From VXYL01 sp965203685 (GTDB lineage: Bacteria > Pseudomonadota > Gammaproteobacteria > Pseudomonadales > Azotimanducaceae): 64,000 nucleotides of DNA. The position numbers and the translations under genes are program-made. The stretch is taken from NCBI GenBank assembly GCA_965203685.1, contig OZ241908.1, positions 5,270,001 to 5,334,000 of the forward strand. Direction: 5' to 3'. Of this stretch, positions 16,596 to 24,886 are shown in pieces. The notes beneath the pieces were generated by a model. The model had not been told where the DNA came from. It made no database searches and saw only the letters and a list, made by a program, of their open reading frames with translations. Within the stretch, counting starts at the first letter, position 1; each line of letters begins with the position of its first letter.

Positions 16596-17195
16596 ATGCG
16601 CAGAGACCTCGAGATCATCGCCGCATTGATCAAGCCCGGCGCCCGGGTACTGGACCTTGGTTGTGGGAATGGCGAGTTGCTGAACCAACTTGCCCGCGAG
16701 AAGGGGGTCAACGGCTACGGCGTCGAGAAGGACGCGACGGCAATCAGCGCCTGCATCGCCGCCGGCGTCAACGTGATCGAGCACGACCTCGACGACGGCC
16801 TGGCCCGGTTCCCCGACTCCAGCTTCGACATGGTGGTGATGACCGAGACGCTGCAGGCGGTCGCCGAACCCTCGCGCCTGCTCGACGAACTGTTGCGCAT
16901 CGGCGAGGAGTGTGTCGTGACCTTCCCCAACTTCGGTCATTGGCGCTGCCGAGCACAGCTCGCCACCAAGGGACGCATGCCGGTGGCACGCCACCTCCCC
17001 CATGACTGGTACAGCACGCCCAACATCCACCTGTGCACGTTTCGCGACTTCGAGTTGCTTGTCAACGAGAAGGGACTGCCGATCGTCGAGCGCTTCGTGG
17101 TCAACGGCGATCACGATTTCCAAGCCCACATCAACCGCTTTCCGAACCTGTTCGGCACGACGGCGTTCTACCGCTTGGGGCGCGCCCCACGATGA
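16596..17195 (+). CDS. metW: methionine biosynthesis protein MetW
   Basis: 199-residue SAM-methyltransferase-fold protein that forms a complex with MetX and supports its acyltransferase activity in proteobacteria. It starts MRRDLEIIAALIKPGARVL, has the glycine-rich SAM loop DLGCGNGELL (about residues 20-29), VEKDATAI near 47, and the MetW-specific FPNFGHWRCRAQL near 110 and HDWYSTPNIHLCTFRDFE near 132. It follows metX by 11 bp. The 3' end overlaps the next gene by 4 bp. Confidence 0.95.
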   Translation: MRRDLEIIAALIKPGARVLDLGCGNGELLNQLAREKGVNGYGVEKDATAISACIAAGVNVIEHDLDDGLARFPDSSFDMVVMTETLQAVAEPSRLLDELLRIGEECVVTFPNFGHWRCRAQLATKGRMPVARHLPHDWYSTPNIHLCTFRDFELLVNEKGLPIVERFVVNGDHDFQAHINRFPNLFGTTAFYRLGRAPR

Positions 17196-17623
17196 ACGCG
17201 CTCACCCGCGCAGTCGCCGTCGCCTTGCTGGCGTTGACCGCTGGCGTCGCCCACGCGGAGCAGTTCGAGCAGTACGGTCCCTGGCGCGTTCACTACATCG
17301 CCTTCAACGCATCGCTCCTGTCCGCCACCATCGCGGAGCGTTACGGGATCGTGCGCGGGCGCAACAAGGGGCTGGTCAACATCACCGCCGTTGGCATCGC
17401 AGGCCGAGGCGAGCGCGCTGGCGTGACGGGTCGCTACCGCAACCTGCTCGGCCAGTCGTACCAGCTCGACTTCCGGGAGATCGACGACGGCGACGCGGTC
17501 TACTACCTGGCCGCGTTCGACTTCGACAACGCGGAGACGCTCCGTTTCGAAGTGCTCCTGGATCTGCCGGATCACGGCACCGAGACCTTGCGTTTCCAGC
17601 AACCCCTCTACTACGCGGAGTAA
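17192..17623 (+). CDS. DUF4426 periplasmic protein
   Basis: 143-residue secreted protein of the DUF4426 family, always found near metW-rdgB in Pseudomonas-like genomes and of unknown function. A clear signal peptide covers residues 1-22 (hydrophobic AVAVALLALTAGVAHA with a cleavage site after AHA). The mature part is a beta-rich domain with YGPWRVHYIAFNASLL at its start and a C-terminal RFQQPLYYAE typical of the family. ATGA overlap with metW and 4 bp before rdgB place it firmly in this operon. Confidence 0.85.
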   Translation: MNALTRAVAVALLALTAGVAHAEQFEQYGPWRVHYIAFNASLLSATIAERYGIVRGRNKGLVNITAVGIAGRGERAGVTGRYRNLLGQSYQLDFREIDDGDAVYYLAAFDFDNAETLRFEVLLDLPDHGTETLRFQQPLYYAE

Positions 17624-17627
17624 ACCC

Positions 17628-18218
17628 GTGGCGCGGAGGGTCGTGGTCGCAACCGCCAATCCAGGCAAGGTGCGCGAGCTGACCAAGGCACTCGCGCCGC
17701 TCGGTTTCGAGTTGCTCATCCAGGGTGAGCTTGGCATCGAGAGCCTTCCCGAGGTCGCGCCCACGTTCGTCGAGAACGCGCTCGCCAAGGCGCGGCACGC
17801 GTCCCGCGAGTCCGGACTGCCGGCGATTGGCGACGACTCCGGCCTGGTCGTGCCGGCCCTTGGCGGCGCACCTGGTATCCGCTCCGCGCGGTACGCGGGC
17901 GAACCAGCCGATGACCAGCGGAACAACGCCAAGTTGCGCCAAGCCTTGGCCGGGCAGGCGAACCGGGACGCGTTTTTCACGTGCACGCTCGTCTACCTCG
18001 ATGCCTCCGACGACCCCGCCCCGCAGATCGCGACCGCCCGTTGGCACGGCACACTCATCGACGCGCCCCGCGGCCACAACGGCTTCGGCTACGACCCGCT
18101 CTTTCTCGTCGCCGAACTCGGCAAGACCGCAGCGGAACTTAGCCTCGCGGAGAAGAACCGCCTGTCGCACCGTGGCCGCGCCTGCCGACGCCTCGCGGCG
18201 CTGCTCAAGTCCGCGTGA
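17628..18218 (+). CDS. rdgB: XTP/dITP diphosphatase (RdgB/HAM1)
   Basis: House-cleaning nucleotide pyrophosphatase that hydrolyses non-canonical purine NTPs (XTP, dITP, ITP) to monophosphates. 196 residues, normal for the family. Signatures: VVATANPGKVRELTKAL (about residues 4-20), ENALAKARHASRESGLPAIGDDSGLVVPALGG (within about 49-80, with the catalytic and metal-binding Asp residues), and GHNGFGYDPLFLV near 147. Start is GTG. The end overlaps hemW by 4 bp (GTGA). Confidence 0.96.
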   Translation: MARRVVVATANPGKVRELTKALAPLGFELLIQGELGIESLPEVAPTFVENALAKARHASRESGLPAIGDDSGLVVPALGGAPGIRSARYAGEPADDQRNNAKLRQALAGQANRDAFFTCTLVYLDASDDPAPQIATARWHGTLIDAPRGHNGFGYDPLFLVAELGKTAAELSLAEKNRLSHRGRACRRLAALLKSA

Positions 18219-19330
18219 ACTTGCCGCCCCTTGGCCTCTACGTCCACTTCCCGTGGTGCGTGCGCAAGTGTCCGTACTGCGACTTCAACTCGCATCCGCT
18301 CGACGGCGAACTGCGCGACGAAGCCTACCTGGCCGTTCTGCTCGAGGATCTCGAACAGGAGCGGGAGCGCTTCGGCGATCGCGGCGTGCGAACCGTGTAC
18401 TTCGGAGGCGGCACGCCGAGCCTGTTCCCGCCAGCGGCGTTCGACGCGCTGGTACGGCGCATCCCCGATGCGGGCGAGATCACGCTGGAGGCCAATCCCG
18501 GCACCGTCGAGCACGGCGACTTCGAAGGCTATCGACGCGCCGGCATGACCCGCGTGTCCCTCGGCGCACAGTCCTTCGATGCCGCACAACTCAAGGGCCT
18601 GGGGCGGATCCATAGCGCCGCCGAGACGCACCGGGCCGCCGCGGCCGTCAAATCCGCCGGCTTCGACAGCTTCAACATCGACCTCATGTACGGTCTACCG
18701 CGGCAGACGGTCGACCAAGTGCTCGACGACCTCGAGCAAGCCATCCGCTTGGAACCGCCGCACATCTCCTGGTACCAACTCACCATCGAGCCGAAAACCG
18801 AGTTCGCCCAGCGGCCACCCGCCGGCTTGCCGGACGACGACCGCGCGGTCGAGATCGAGGAGGCCGGCGTCGACCTCCTAGCCCGCCACGGCTATCGCCG
18901 CTACGAGGTCTCGGCCTTCGCCCGCGACGGGCATCAATGCGGCCACAACCTGAACTACTGGCGCTTTGGCGACTACATCGGCATCGGCGCCGGCGCGCAC
19001 GGCAAGATGACAAGGCGGGATGGGGCAGTCGTGCGCACCGCGAAGGCGCATCAGCCCCGTCTCTACATGCGCGGCGCACCGGGCACGGCCAACCCGGTCC
19101 GCCCCGACGATCTTCCCGGCGAGTTCATGATGAACGCCCTGCGGCTCACCGACGGCGTCGAGTTGTCGTCCTTCGAAGCGCGTACGGGGCTATCGGCGGC
19201 AACGATCGCGGAACGCGTGACCGAACTTAACGACTGGGGTCTGATGCGCGCTGACCGCCTGGCATTGACCGCACACGGATATCGGCACCTCGACGCGGTC
19301 GTCGCGCGGTTTCTTGCCGCGCCAAGCTAG
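18215..19330 (+). CDS. hemW: HemW, radical SAM heme chaperone
   Basis: 371-residue radical SAM protein of the HemW group, earlier called oxygen-independent coproporphyrinogen oxidase-like, which binds heme and is thought to insert it into target proteins. The iron-sulfur cluster motif is CVRKCPYCDFNSH (about residues 14-26), then YFGGGTPSLF near 64, EANPGTVE near 92, LGAQSFD near 112 and DLMYGLPRQT near 155; the C-terminal HemW domain follows. The CxxxCxxCxF variant with Phe fits HemW rather than HemN. GTG start overlaps rdgB. Confidence 0.93.
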   Translation: MNLPPLGLYVHFPWCVRKCPYCDFNSHPLDGELRDEAYLAVLLEDLEQERERFGDRGVRTVYFGGGTPSLFPPAAFDALVRRIPDAGEITLEANPGTVEHGDFEGYRRAGMTRVSLGAQSFDAAQLKGLGRIHSAAETHRAAAAVKSAGFDSFNIDLMYGLPRQTVDQVLDDLEQAIRLEPPHISWYQLTIEPKTEFAQRPPAGLPDDDRAVEIEEAGVDLLARHGYRRYEVSAFARDGHQCGHNLNYWRFGDYIGIGAGAHGKMTRRDGAVVRTAKAHQPRLYMRGAPGTANPVRPDDLPGEFMMNALRLTDGVELSSFEARTGLSAATIAERVTELNDWGLMRADRLALTAHGYRHLDAVVARFLAAPS

Positions 19331-19413
19331 TTCGCCTGACCGCGGTTCATGTTTGCAGTTGGGTGAAGTGTTCTGGCCGTTGGACGTCCGTGCTCTTGCT
19401 GGGCCGGTGCCCG

Positions 19414-20037
19414 TTACCCGACACGCCGGTAGGTCAAGTCCGCCACGGCGCGTCCCGCTGCTTCACCCTTGGCTTCGAACGGCGTTACCGGGCGTGAGGC
19501 CGGGCGCTCTGTTACGCCTCCGGCGAGCGTCGGCACGGCGGCGAGGACTTCCACCATCTGCTCCGCATAGGGTGCCCAGTCGGTCGCAAGGGCCAGTGTT
19601 CCACCGGACTCCAGGCAGCCCGCGACCGCCGCCGCGAACTCGGCGTTCACCAAGCGCCGCTTGTGGTGCCGCGCCTTTGGCCATGGGTCGGGAAAGAAGA
19701 CGTTGACGAGGTGCACGGACGCCGGTTCGAGGCGCTTGAGCAGAGACACCGCTTCGGTCTCGACGATGCGGACGTTGTCGATGCCGTCGCGTTGGCAGGC
19801 AAGCATCAATGCGCCGAACCCGGGGCGGTAGACGTCGACGCCGACGCAGTTCCGGTCGGGGTGGGCGAGGGCTAGATGCGCAAGCGCAGCACCGTTGCCA
19901 AACCCAATCTCGATCGCGAGCGGTGCCGAGCGGTTGAACGCCGCCGCCCATAGCGATGGGGCAATGGGGCCGTCTGGAAGCGCCAGCAGGTATTCGTGGG
20001 AGAGGGTGTCGAGTGCGCGGGCCTGGGCCGCCGTCAT
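19414..20037 (-). CDS. trmB: tRNA (guanine-N7-)-methyltransferase
   Basis: Makes m7G46 in the variable loop of tRNAs using SAM. 207 residues. SAM loop EIGFGNGAALAHLA (about residues 39-52), GVDVYRPGFGAL near 63, and the TrmB signature VFFPDPWPKARHHKRRLVN near 112, with TDWAPYAEQM near 153, are all present. It converges on hemW with 83 bp between; in Pseudomonas the gene also follows hemW. No clear intrinsic terminator is visible in the gap. Confidence 0.96.
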   Translation of the reverse strand: MTAAQARALDTLSHEYLLALPDGPIAPSLWAAAFNRSAPLAIEIGFGNGAALAHLALAHPDRNCVGVDVYRPGFGALMLACQRDGIDNVRIVETEAVSLLKRLEPASVHLVNVFFPDPWPKARHHKRRLVNAEFAAAVAGCLESGGTLALATDWAPYAEQMVEVLAAVPTLAGGVTERPASRPVTPFEAKGEAAGRAVADLTYRRVG

Positions 20038-20095
20038 CCGTCCCCGGCGCCGGACGTAGACACGCGCCGGGGCTGGTTGTTCAGGAGGAGTTCCC

Positions 20096-20956
20096 TTAGG
20101 CGACCGCGTCGATGTGCTTCCTCAGCTTCTTCATGGCGTTGCGCTCCAACTGCCGGATTCGCTCCGCGGAGACGCCGTAGCGTTCGGCCAACTCCATGAG
20201 GGTCAGCTTGTCGTCGCGCAGCCAGCGCGACTCGAGGATGTCGCGGGCCCGGTCGTCCAATGTCCTGATGGCTTCGGCGAGTTGCCGCGACGCGGTCCGT
20301 GCGGCGTCCTCGTCGGCGACCAGGTCCACCGGGTTCGCACTGGTGTCCTCAAGATAGTAGGCCGGTGCCATCGGCGCCTCATCGGCATCGTCGTCGGGAT
20401 GGCCGTCGAATGCCACGTCGCGCGATGACAGGCGGCCCTCCATCTGGGTAACTGCAGCCGGTGTGACCCCGAGGTCATGGGCGATCGCGCGGGTCTCGGC
20501 GTCGTTCAGCCAGCCGAGCTTCTTCTTGTTGCTGCGCAGGTTGAAGAACAGCTTGCGTTGCGCCTTGGTGGTGGCGACCTTGACGATGCGCCAGTTGCGC
20601 AGGATGAACTCGTGCATCTCGGCACGGATCCAATGCACGGCGAAGGACACGAGACGGACCCCGACGTTCGGATCGAAGCGCTTGATGGCCTTCATCAGGC
20701 CGACGTTGCCTTCCTGGATCAGGTCCGCCTGGGCCAATCCGTACCCGGAATAGCTGCGCGCGAGGTGGACGACGAAGCGCAGGTGGCTCAAAACGAGTTC
20801 GCGCGCCGCATCGAGGTCGTCGTCGTGGTAGAAGCGCTCAGCCAAAGCGCGCTCCTCCTCGGGCTTGAGGATCGGAAACGCGTTGATGGTCTGAATGTAG
20901 GTCTCCAAGTCTCGGCCCGGCGAGAGACTCGCGACTGACAGGACATTGGTGTTCAT
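20096..20956 (-). CDS. rpoH: RNA polymerase heat-shock sigma factor RpoH (sigma-32)
   Basis: 286-residue group 3 sigma factor that directs heat-shock transcription. Region 2 contains VVHLARSYSGYGLAQADLIQEGNVGLMKA (split here: residues about 67-95) and VRLVSFAVHWIRAEMHEFIL near 105; the RpoH-box-like segment QRKLFFNLRSNKK near 132 distinguishes it from RpoD; region 4 ends with LMELAERYGVSAERIRQLERNAMKKLR. A strong AGGAGG ribosome-binding site lies 9 nt before the ATG, and a sigma-70-like promoter is visible further upstream. Order rpoH-ftsX-ftsE-ftsY is conserved in gammaproteobacteria. Confidence 0.97.
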   Translation of the reverse strand: MNTNVLSVASLSPGRDLETYIQTINAFPILKPEEERALAERFYHDDDLDAARELVLSHLRFVVHLARSYSGYGLAQADLIQEGNVGLMKAIKRFDPNVGVRLVSFAVHWIRAEMHEFILRNWRIVKVATTKAQRKLFFNLRSNKKKLGWLNDAETRAIAHDLGVTPAAVTQMEGRLSSRDVAFDGHPDDDADEAPMAPAYYLEDTSANPVDLVADEDAARTASRQLAEAIRTLDDRARDILESRWLRDDKLTLMELAERYGVSAERIRQLERNAMKKLRKHIDAVA

Positions 20957-21023
20957 CCTTCCTACCTCCTCAAGCGCGGCTCCCCGGCGCGCTTGTTGCT
21001 ACCTGCGGTAACACTTCGACCAG

Positions 21024-21053
21024 ATTCTAGCACTCTGGTTCCTTCGCTGCTAA
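21024..21053 (-). promoter_or_regulatory. candidate sigma-70 promoter for rpoH
   Basis: On the minus strand, TTAGCA (21053-21048) and TAGAAT (21029-21024) are separated by 18 bp, about 70 bp before the rpoH ATG. The -10 is one base from consensus, the -35 matches four of six. It lies in the gap between ftsX and rpoH. Confidence 0.45.
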
Positions 21054-21072
21054 CCGTTCCCTCGCCGTGCGA

Positions 21073-22071
21073 TCACGGCGCCCGGTCCGATTGCCCTGCG
21101 GCGAGCCACGCACCGAATGCGCCCAGCACGGCACCGCAACCGACCAGCACACCCAGGAACATGGGGTCGAATCCGGCCAGATTCAACTCCGCACCGTAGC
21201 TCGCGAACAACCTCGCCAACGGCGCTTCGAGGGCGACCAGGGCGGCGGCCAGCAGCACAGCGGCCACAACGGCACCGCCGACCCCGTAGAGAACGCCAAG
21301 ATAGAGGAACGGCCGGCGGATGAATCGTGCGTCTGCCCCGACCAACGCCAATACCTCCCGCTCGGCAAGGCGCGCCGCGATGGCGAGGCGCACCGACGCG
21401 GCCGAGATCAACACGGCACTCACGCCCAAGAGCGTCGCAAGGATCACCGCGACCCGGCGGATCACCCCTCGGATCGCCGACAAGCGCTCAAGCCACGTTC
21501 TCTCGATGACGACTTCGGCGACACCCGGTGAGATTCCCGCCGACTCGGCGATCTCCACCAGTCGGTCCGGCGCGAGTCCGAGCACCAAGGTGGCGCGGAT
21601 GGTCGTCGGCAACGGATTGCGCTCAAGTCGATCGAAGATCTCGACGGCCTCCCGGAGAGCGGTCTGGCCACGCAACTCCGCGAGTGCCTGGTCTGGCGTG
21701 ATCAAACGCACATCCGAGATGTCCGGCTCGGTACGCAGCCGAGCGAGAAGAGCCGTCGGCACCGATGCGTCCAAGCCCGGGTCGAAATACACCGAGAACC
21801 CCGGCCGGCCCTGCCACTCTCCGGCCGCGCGGGACAGGTTCACCTCGAGCACGTAGAGCGCCGACGGGAGCGCGAGCGCAACGCCGATCAGAAGCCAAAC
21901 GACCAAGGTTGTCGCCCACCGCTGGCCGACGTAGGCAAGGCTCTCCCGGGCAACGCGGCCACGCTCCCGCCAAACCGTTCCGCGTGGTCCGGGTGCCACC
22001 GGCCACACCTCCTTCGTGCGGCGCGTGGTCGCTGGAACCGACTGTGTGCCGTGCTGGGTATCCATGGTCAT
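21073..22071 (-). CDS. ftsX: cell division protein FtsX
   Basis: 332-residue inner-membrane permease-like partner of FtsE; the FtsEX complex controls septal peptidoglycan hydrolases. A cytoplasmic N-terminal tail of about 55 residues is followed by a first membrane helix (about 53-75, TTLVVWLLIGVALALPSALYV), a periplasmic domain (about 78-205) and three more helices at about 212-232, 256-285 and 306-326. EVVIERTWLERLSAIRGVIRR before helix two is characteristic. It follows ftsE by 17 bp in the ftsY-ftsE-ftsX-rpoH order. Confidence 0.94.
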   Translation of the reverse strand: MTMDTQHGTQSVPATTRRTKEVWPVAPGPRGTVWRERGRVARESLAYVGQRWATTLVVWLLIGVALALPSALYVLEVNLSRAAGEWQGRPGFSVYFDPGLDASVPTALLARLRTEPDISDVRLITPDQALAELRGQTALREAVEIFDRLERNPLPTTIRATLVLGLAPDRLVEIAESAGISPGVAEVVIERTWLERLSAIRGVIRRVAVILATLLGVSAVLISAASVRLAIAARLAEREVLALVGADARFIRRPFLYLGVLYGVGGAVVAAVLLAAALVALEAPLARLFASYGAELNLAGFDPMFLGVLVGCGAVLGAFGAWLAAGQSDRAP

Positions 22072-22088
22072 GGCAAAGATAGGACGGG

Positions 22089-22775
22089 CTAGGCGTCGCG
22101 GTCGCTGACCACCCGCCCGTCGGCGAGTTCGACGATCCGTTCCCCCATGTCCGCAATCAGCGCCGTGTCGTGACTGGCGACGATCACGGTTGCGCCGATG
22201 CTCTTGAAGACGCGGAACAAGCTCATCACGTTACGCGACAACGCGGGATCGAGATTACCCGTGGGCTCGTCCGCCAGGAGCACCTTGGGGCGATTGACGA
22301 CCGCCCGGGCAATGCCTACGCGTTGCCGTTCGCCCGCCGACAGCGCACCGGGGAGAACGCGCTCCTTGTCGAGCAATTCCACGCTCGACAGCGCGGCTCG
22401 CACGCGGCGGCCGATCTCGCGCTCACCCGTGCGCGCAACCCGAAGCGGCAATGCCACGTTGTCGTAGACGCTGCGCATCGGCAGCAACTGGTGGTCCTGG
22501 AAGACGACGCCCAAGTGGCGTCGATAGGCCGGTATGTGCCGACGGGCCAACCCCGAGATGTCCACGTCGTTGATCAGGATTCGGCCACGCGTGAGTGATT
22601 CAAGACGCAGGACCAGCCTGAGGAAAGTGCTCTTGCCAGCACCGGAATGGCCGCTTAGGAAAACCATCGAGCCTTCCGGAATCTCGAGACTGACGTCGCG
22701 CAAGGCTTCGGTGCCGTTGTCGTAGCGCATGACGACATGACTGAAATCGATTCCGGGCACGGCAAGCGGACTCAA
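22089..22775 (-). CDS. ftsE: cell division ATP-binding protein FtsE
   Basis: 228-residue ABC ATPase that pairs with FtsX at the division septum. Walker A is GHSGAGKST (about residues 38-46), the Q-loop region VVFQDHQLLPMRSVYDNVALPL is near 87 to 108, the ABC signature LSAGERQRVGIARA near 138, Walker B VLLADEPTGNLD near 161, and the switch His in ASHD near 197. The start is TTG, overlapping the ftsY stop by 4 bp; a nearby GTG at codon 6 is an alternative. Confidence 0.96.
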   Translation of the reverse strand: MSPLAVPGIDFSHVVMRYDNGTEALRDVSLEIPEGSMVFLSGHSGAGKSTFLRLVLRLESLTRGRILINDVDISGLARRHIPAYRRHLGVVFQDHQLLPMRSVYDNVALPLRVARTGEREIGRRVRAALSSVELLDKERVLPGALSAGERQRVGIARAVVNRPKVLLADEPTGNLDPALSRNVMSLFRVFKSIGATVIVASHDTALIADMGERIVELADGRVVSDRDA

Positions 22776-23743
22776 TGCGTTGCGAGCAGCGCATCCACGA
22801 AGGGTCGCGGCTCGAAGGTCTCAAGATCGTCCACGCCTTCACCGATCCCTACGAAGCGCACCGGCAACCCGGTCGCGGCGGCAACTGCCAGGATGACGCC
22901 GGCCTTTGCCGTGCCGTCGAGCTTGGTGACCGCGAGCGAGGTCACGCCAACGGCCTTGTCGAACTCGGCAACCTGCGACAACGCGTTCTGGCCCACCCCG
23001 GCGTCGAGCACGAGGAGAACCTCATGCGGCGCGCCACCTTCCAGCCGTGCCATGACCCGTTTGATCTTGTTGAGTTCCGCCATCAGGCCAACCTTGGCCT
23101 GGAGACGGCCGGCCGTATCCGCCAGTACGACGTCGATGTCCCGGGCCTTGGCGGCCTCGATCGCGTCGTAGATCACCGAGGCGCTGTCGGCACCTTGACG
23201 TTGCGCGATCACGGGTACCGCGTTGCGCTCGCCCCATGCCGTCAACTGTTCGATCGCCGCGGCCCGGAACGTGTCGCCGGCGGCCAGCAATACGGAGAAC
23301 CCCTGTTCGCCGAGTTTCGCCGCCAGCTTGCCGATGAGCGTGGTCTTGCCCGCACCGTTGACACCGACGACCAGCACCACGAACGGTCGCTCCGTGCCGA
23401 CCGCAAACGGCTCCGCCACGGGGACGAGCATATCCGTCAATTCGTCCCCTAGGGCGGCATGCAACGCCCGCGTATCGCCGAGTTCGCGGCGTCGGACGCG
23501 TGCTTTCAAGGATTCCATGATGCGCTCGGTCGCCTCCACGCCGACGTCTGCCACGAGAAGACTGGTCTCCAACTCGTCGAGCACGTCGGCATCGATCTCG
23601 CGCTCGCCGAGCAACAGATCGCCGACGCCGGCGGCAATCTGGGTCCGCGTCTTGGCAAGCGAGCGGTTGAGGCGCGACCAAAGCGAAGGCACAGCGTCAC
23701 TTTTACCATCCGCCGCGTTTCTTTTTGGCGCACGTTTCCACAT
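22772..23743 (-). CDS. ftsY: signal recognition particle receptor FtsY
   Basis: 323-residue SRP-type GTPase that docks the signal recognition particle at the membrane. The NG domain includes the P-loop GVNGAGKTTLIGKLA (about residues 128-142), LAAGDTFRAAAIEQL near 151, DTAGRLQ near 206, and TKLDGTAKAG near 282 followed by GVDDLETFEPRPFVDALL at the end. The acidic A domain seen in E. coli is nearly absent, as in many short FtsY proteins. Its ATG is only 9 bp from the divergent rsmD start, so both promoters must overlap coding sequence. Confidence 0.96.
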   Translation of the reverse strand: MWKRAPKRNAADGKSDAVPSLWSRLNRSLAKTRTQIAAGVGDLLLGEREIDADVLDELETSLLVADVGVEATERIMESLKARVRRRELGDTRALHAALGDELTDMLVPVAEPFAVGTERPFVVLVVGVNGAGKTTLIGKLAAKLGEQGFSVLLAAGDTFRAAAIEQLTAWGERNAVPVIAQRQGADSASVIYDAIEAAKARDIDVVLADTAGRLQAKVGLMAELNKIKRVMARLEGGAPHEVLLVLDAGVGQNALSQVAEFDKAVGVTSLAVTKLDGTAKAGVILAVAAATGLPVRFVGIGEGVDDLETFEPRPFVDALLATH

Positions 23744-23752
23744 GATCGACGT

Positions 23753-24373
23753 ATGCCCCGCCCCAGGAAATTGACCAACCGCGTCCGCATTATCGGCGGT
23801 AAGTGGAAGGGGCGAAAGCTCGCCGTCGCCAGCGCGGCGATTCGGCCGACGCCGGACCGCGCACGGGTCACGGTGTTCAACTGGCTGGCCGCCGAGCTTC
23901 CCGGTGCTCGGATTCTCGACCTGTTCGCGGGAACCGGTGTACTGGGTTTCGAGGCCCTGTCACGGGGCGCCGCCCATGCCGACCTGATCGACAACGACCC
24001 TGACGCATGCCGGTCCCTGCAACACTATCGACGCGAACTCGGCGCTGCGGCGGACGTCCACCGTGGCGACGCCTTGCGCTGGCTGCGCGAGCGCCCCGAG
24101 GACGAGCGCTGGGACGTGGTTTTCCTCGATCCTCCCTTCGCATCGACGTTCCTCGCCGAGGCATTGCCGTTAGCCGCCGCCAAGCTGGCAAGACACGGCG
24201 CAATGTACGTCGAGACCGATACGCGTTTCGATAGCGCCGAGATCGAGCGGTTGACGGGGCTCTCGATGGTCCGGCTTTCCCATGCAGGCGCGTCGCACTA
24301 TGGCCTGCTGCACCACGCCAGGTCGGTTGGCCCCCCGGTCCGGGACGGGACAAGCCCGTCCGCAACGGGCTAA
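23753..24373 (+). CDS. rsmD: 16S rRNA (guanine966-N2)-methyltransferase RsmD
   Basis: 206-residue SAM-dependent enzyme that methylates G966 of 16S rRNA in the small subunit. Signatures: VRIIGGKWKGRKLAV (about residues 12-26), RPTPDRARVTVFNWL near 31, the SAM loop LDLFAGTGVLGFEALSRGA near 53, and the catalytic DPPF near 127. Divergent from ftsY by 9 bp and followed by coaD, as in E. coli and Pseudomonas. Its last 17 codons include a 7-bp hairpin (24343-24361), so the tail beyond HHARS may come from a small palindromic insertion. Confidence 0.95.
   Translation: MPRPRKLTNRVRIIGGKWKGRKLAVASAAIRPTPDRARVTVFNWLAAELPGARILDLFAGTGVLGFEALSRGAAHADLIDNDPDACRSLQHYRRELGAAADVHRGDALRWLRERPEDERWDVVFLDPPFASTFLAEALPLAAAKLARHGAMYVETDTRFDSAEIERLTGLSMVRLSHAGASHYGLLHHARSVGPPVRDGTSPSATG
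24343..24361 (+). repeat. hairpin at the 3' end of rsmD
   Basis: GGACGGG and CCCGTCC form a perfect 7-bp stem with loop ACAAG, inside the last codons of rsmD. No T-run follows, so a terminator is doubtful; it resembles the small palindromes found elsewhere in this window. Confidence 0.4.
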
Positions 24374-24406
24374 CATCCTCGGCAACTCCACGGCCATGGA
24401 AGCTTG

Positions 24407-24886
24407 ATGACGAGCGTCGTCTACCCCGGCAGTTTCAATCCCATCACCTACGGGCACCAGGACATCGTCGAGCGTGCCTTGGGGTTGTTCGACAAGGTCA
24501 TCGTTGCCGTCGGCACCTCGGCCGACAAGGATCCGTCGACCTACCTCGCGGATCGCATCAACCTGTGCCGGGCCGCCCTAGCCGAGTTCGGCGACCGCGT
24601 CGAGGTGGACGGCTTCAACGTGCTGCTCGTCGACTACGTCCGCTCCAAGAACACCCGCTTCATCGTCCGCGGCCTGCGCACGATCTCGGATTTCGACTAC
24701 GAGTACCAGATGATCACGATGAACCGCGAAATGGAGCCCGACCTTGAGTACGTGCTGTTGCCGACTTCGCGGCAATGGTCGTTCCTGTCGTCCTCACGGG
24801 TTCGCGAGATCGCGGGACTCGGCGGCAACATCGACGAGTTCGTGCACCCCGCCGTGGCGGAGTACTACCGGGACGGTGGTCGCTAA
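24407..24886 (+). CDS. coaD: phosphopantetheine adenylyltransferase
   Basis: 159-residue nucleotidyltransferase, the fourth step of coenzyme A synthesis (4'-phosphopantetheine plus ATP to dephospho-CoA). The active-site region is VVYPGSFNPITYGHQDIVERA (residues 4-24; the family HxGH is represented by TYGH), with RGLRTISDFDYEYQM near 89 and the ATP-binding SFLSSSRVREIAGLGGNIDEFV near 126. I chose the ATG at 24407 over the in-frame TTG at 24404. The 3' end overlaps convergent mutM by 4 bp; the rsmD-coaD-mutM neighbourhood is typical. Confidence 0.96.
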   Translation: MTSVVYPGSFNPITYGHQDIVERALGLFDKVIVAVGTSADKDPSTYLADRINLCRAALAEFGDRVEVDGFNVLLVDYVRSKNTRFIVRGLRTISDFDYEYQMITMNREMEPDLEYVLLPTSRQWSFLSSSRVREIAGLGGNIDEFVHPAVAEYYRDGGR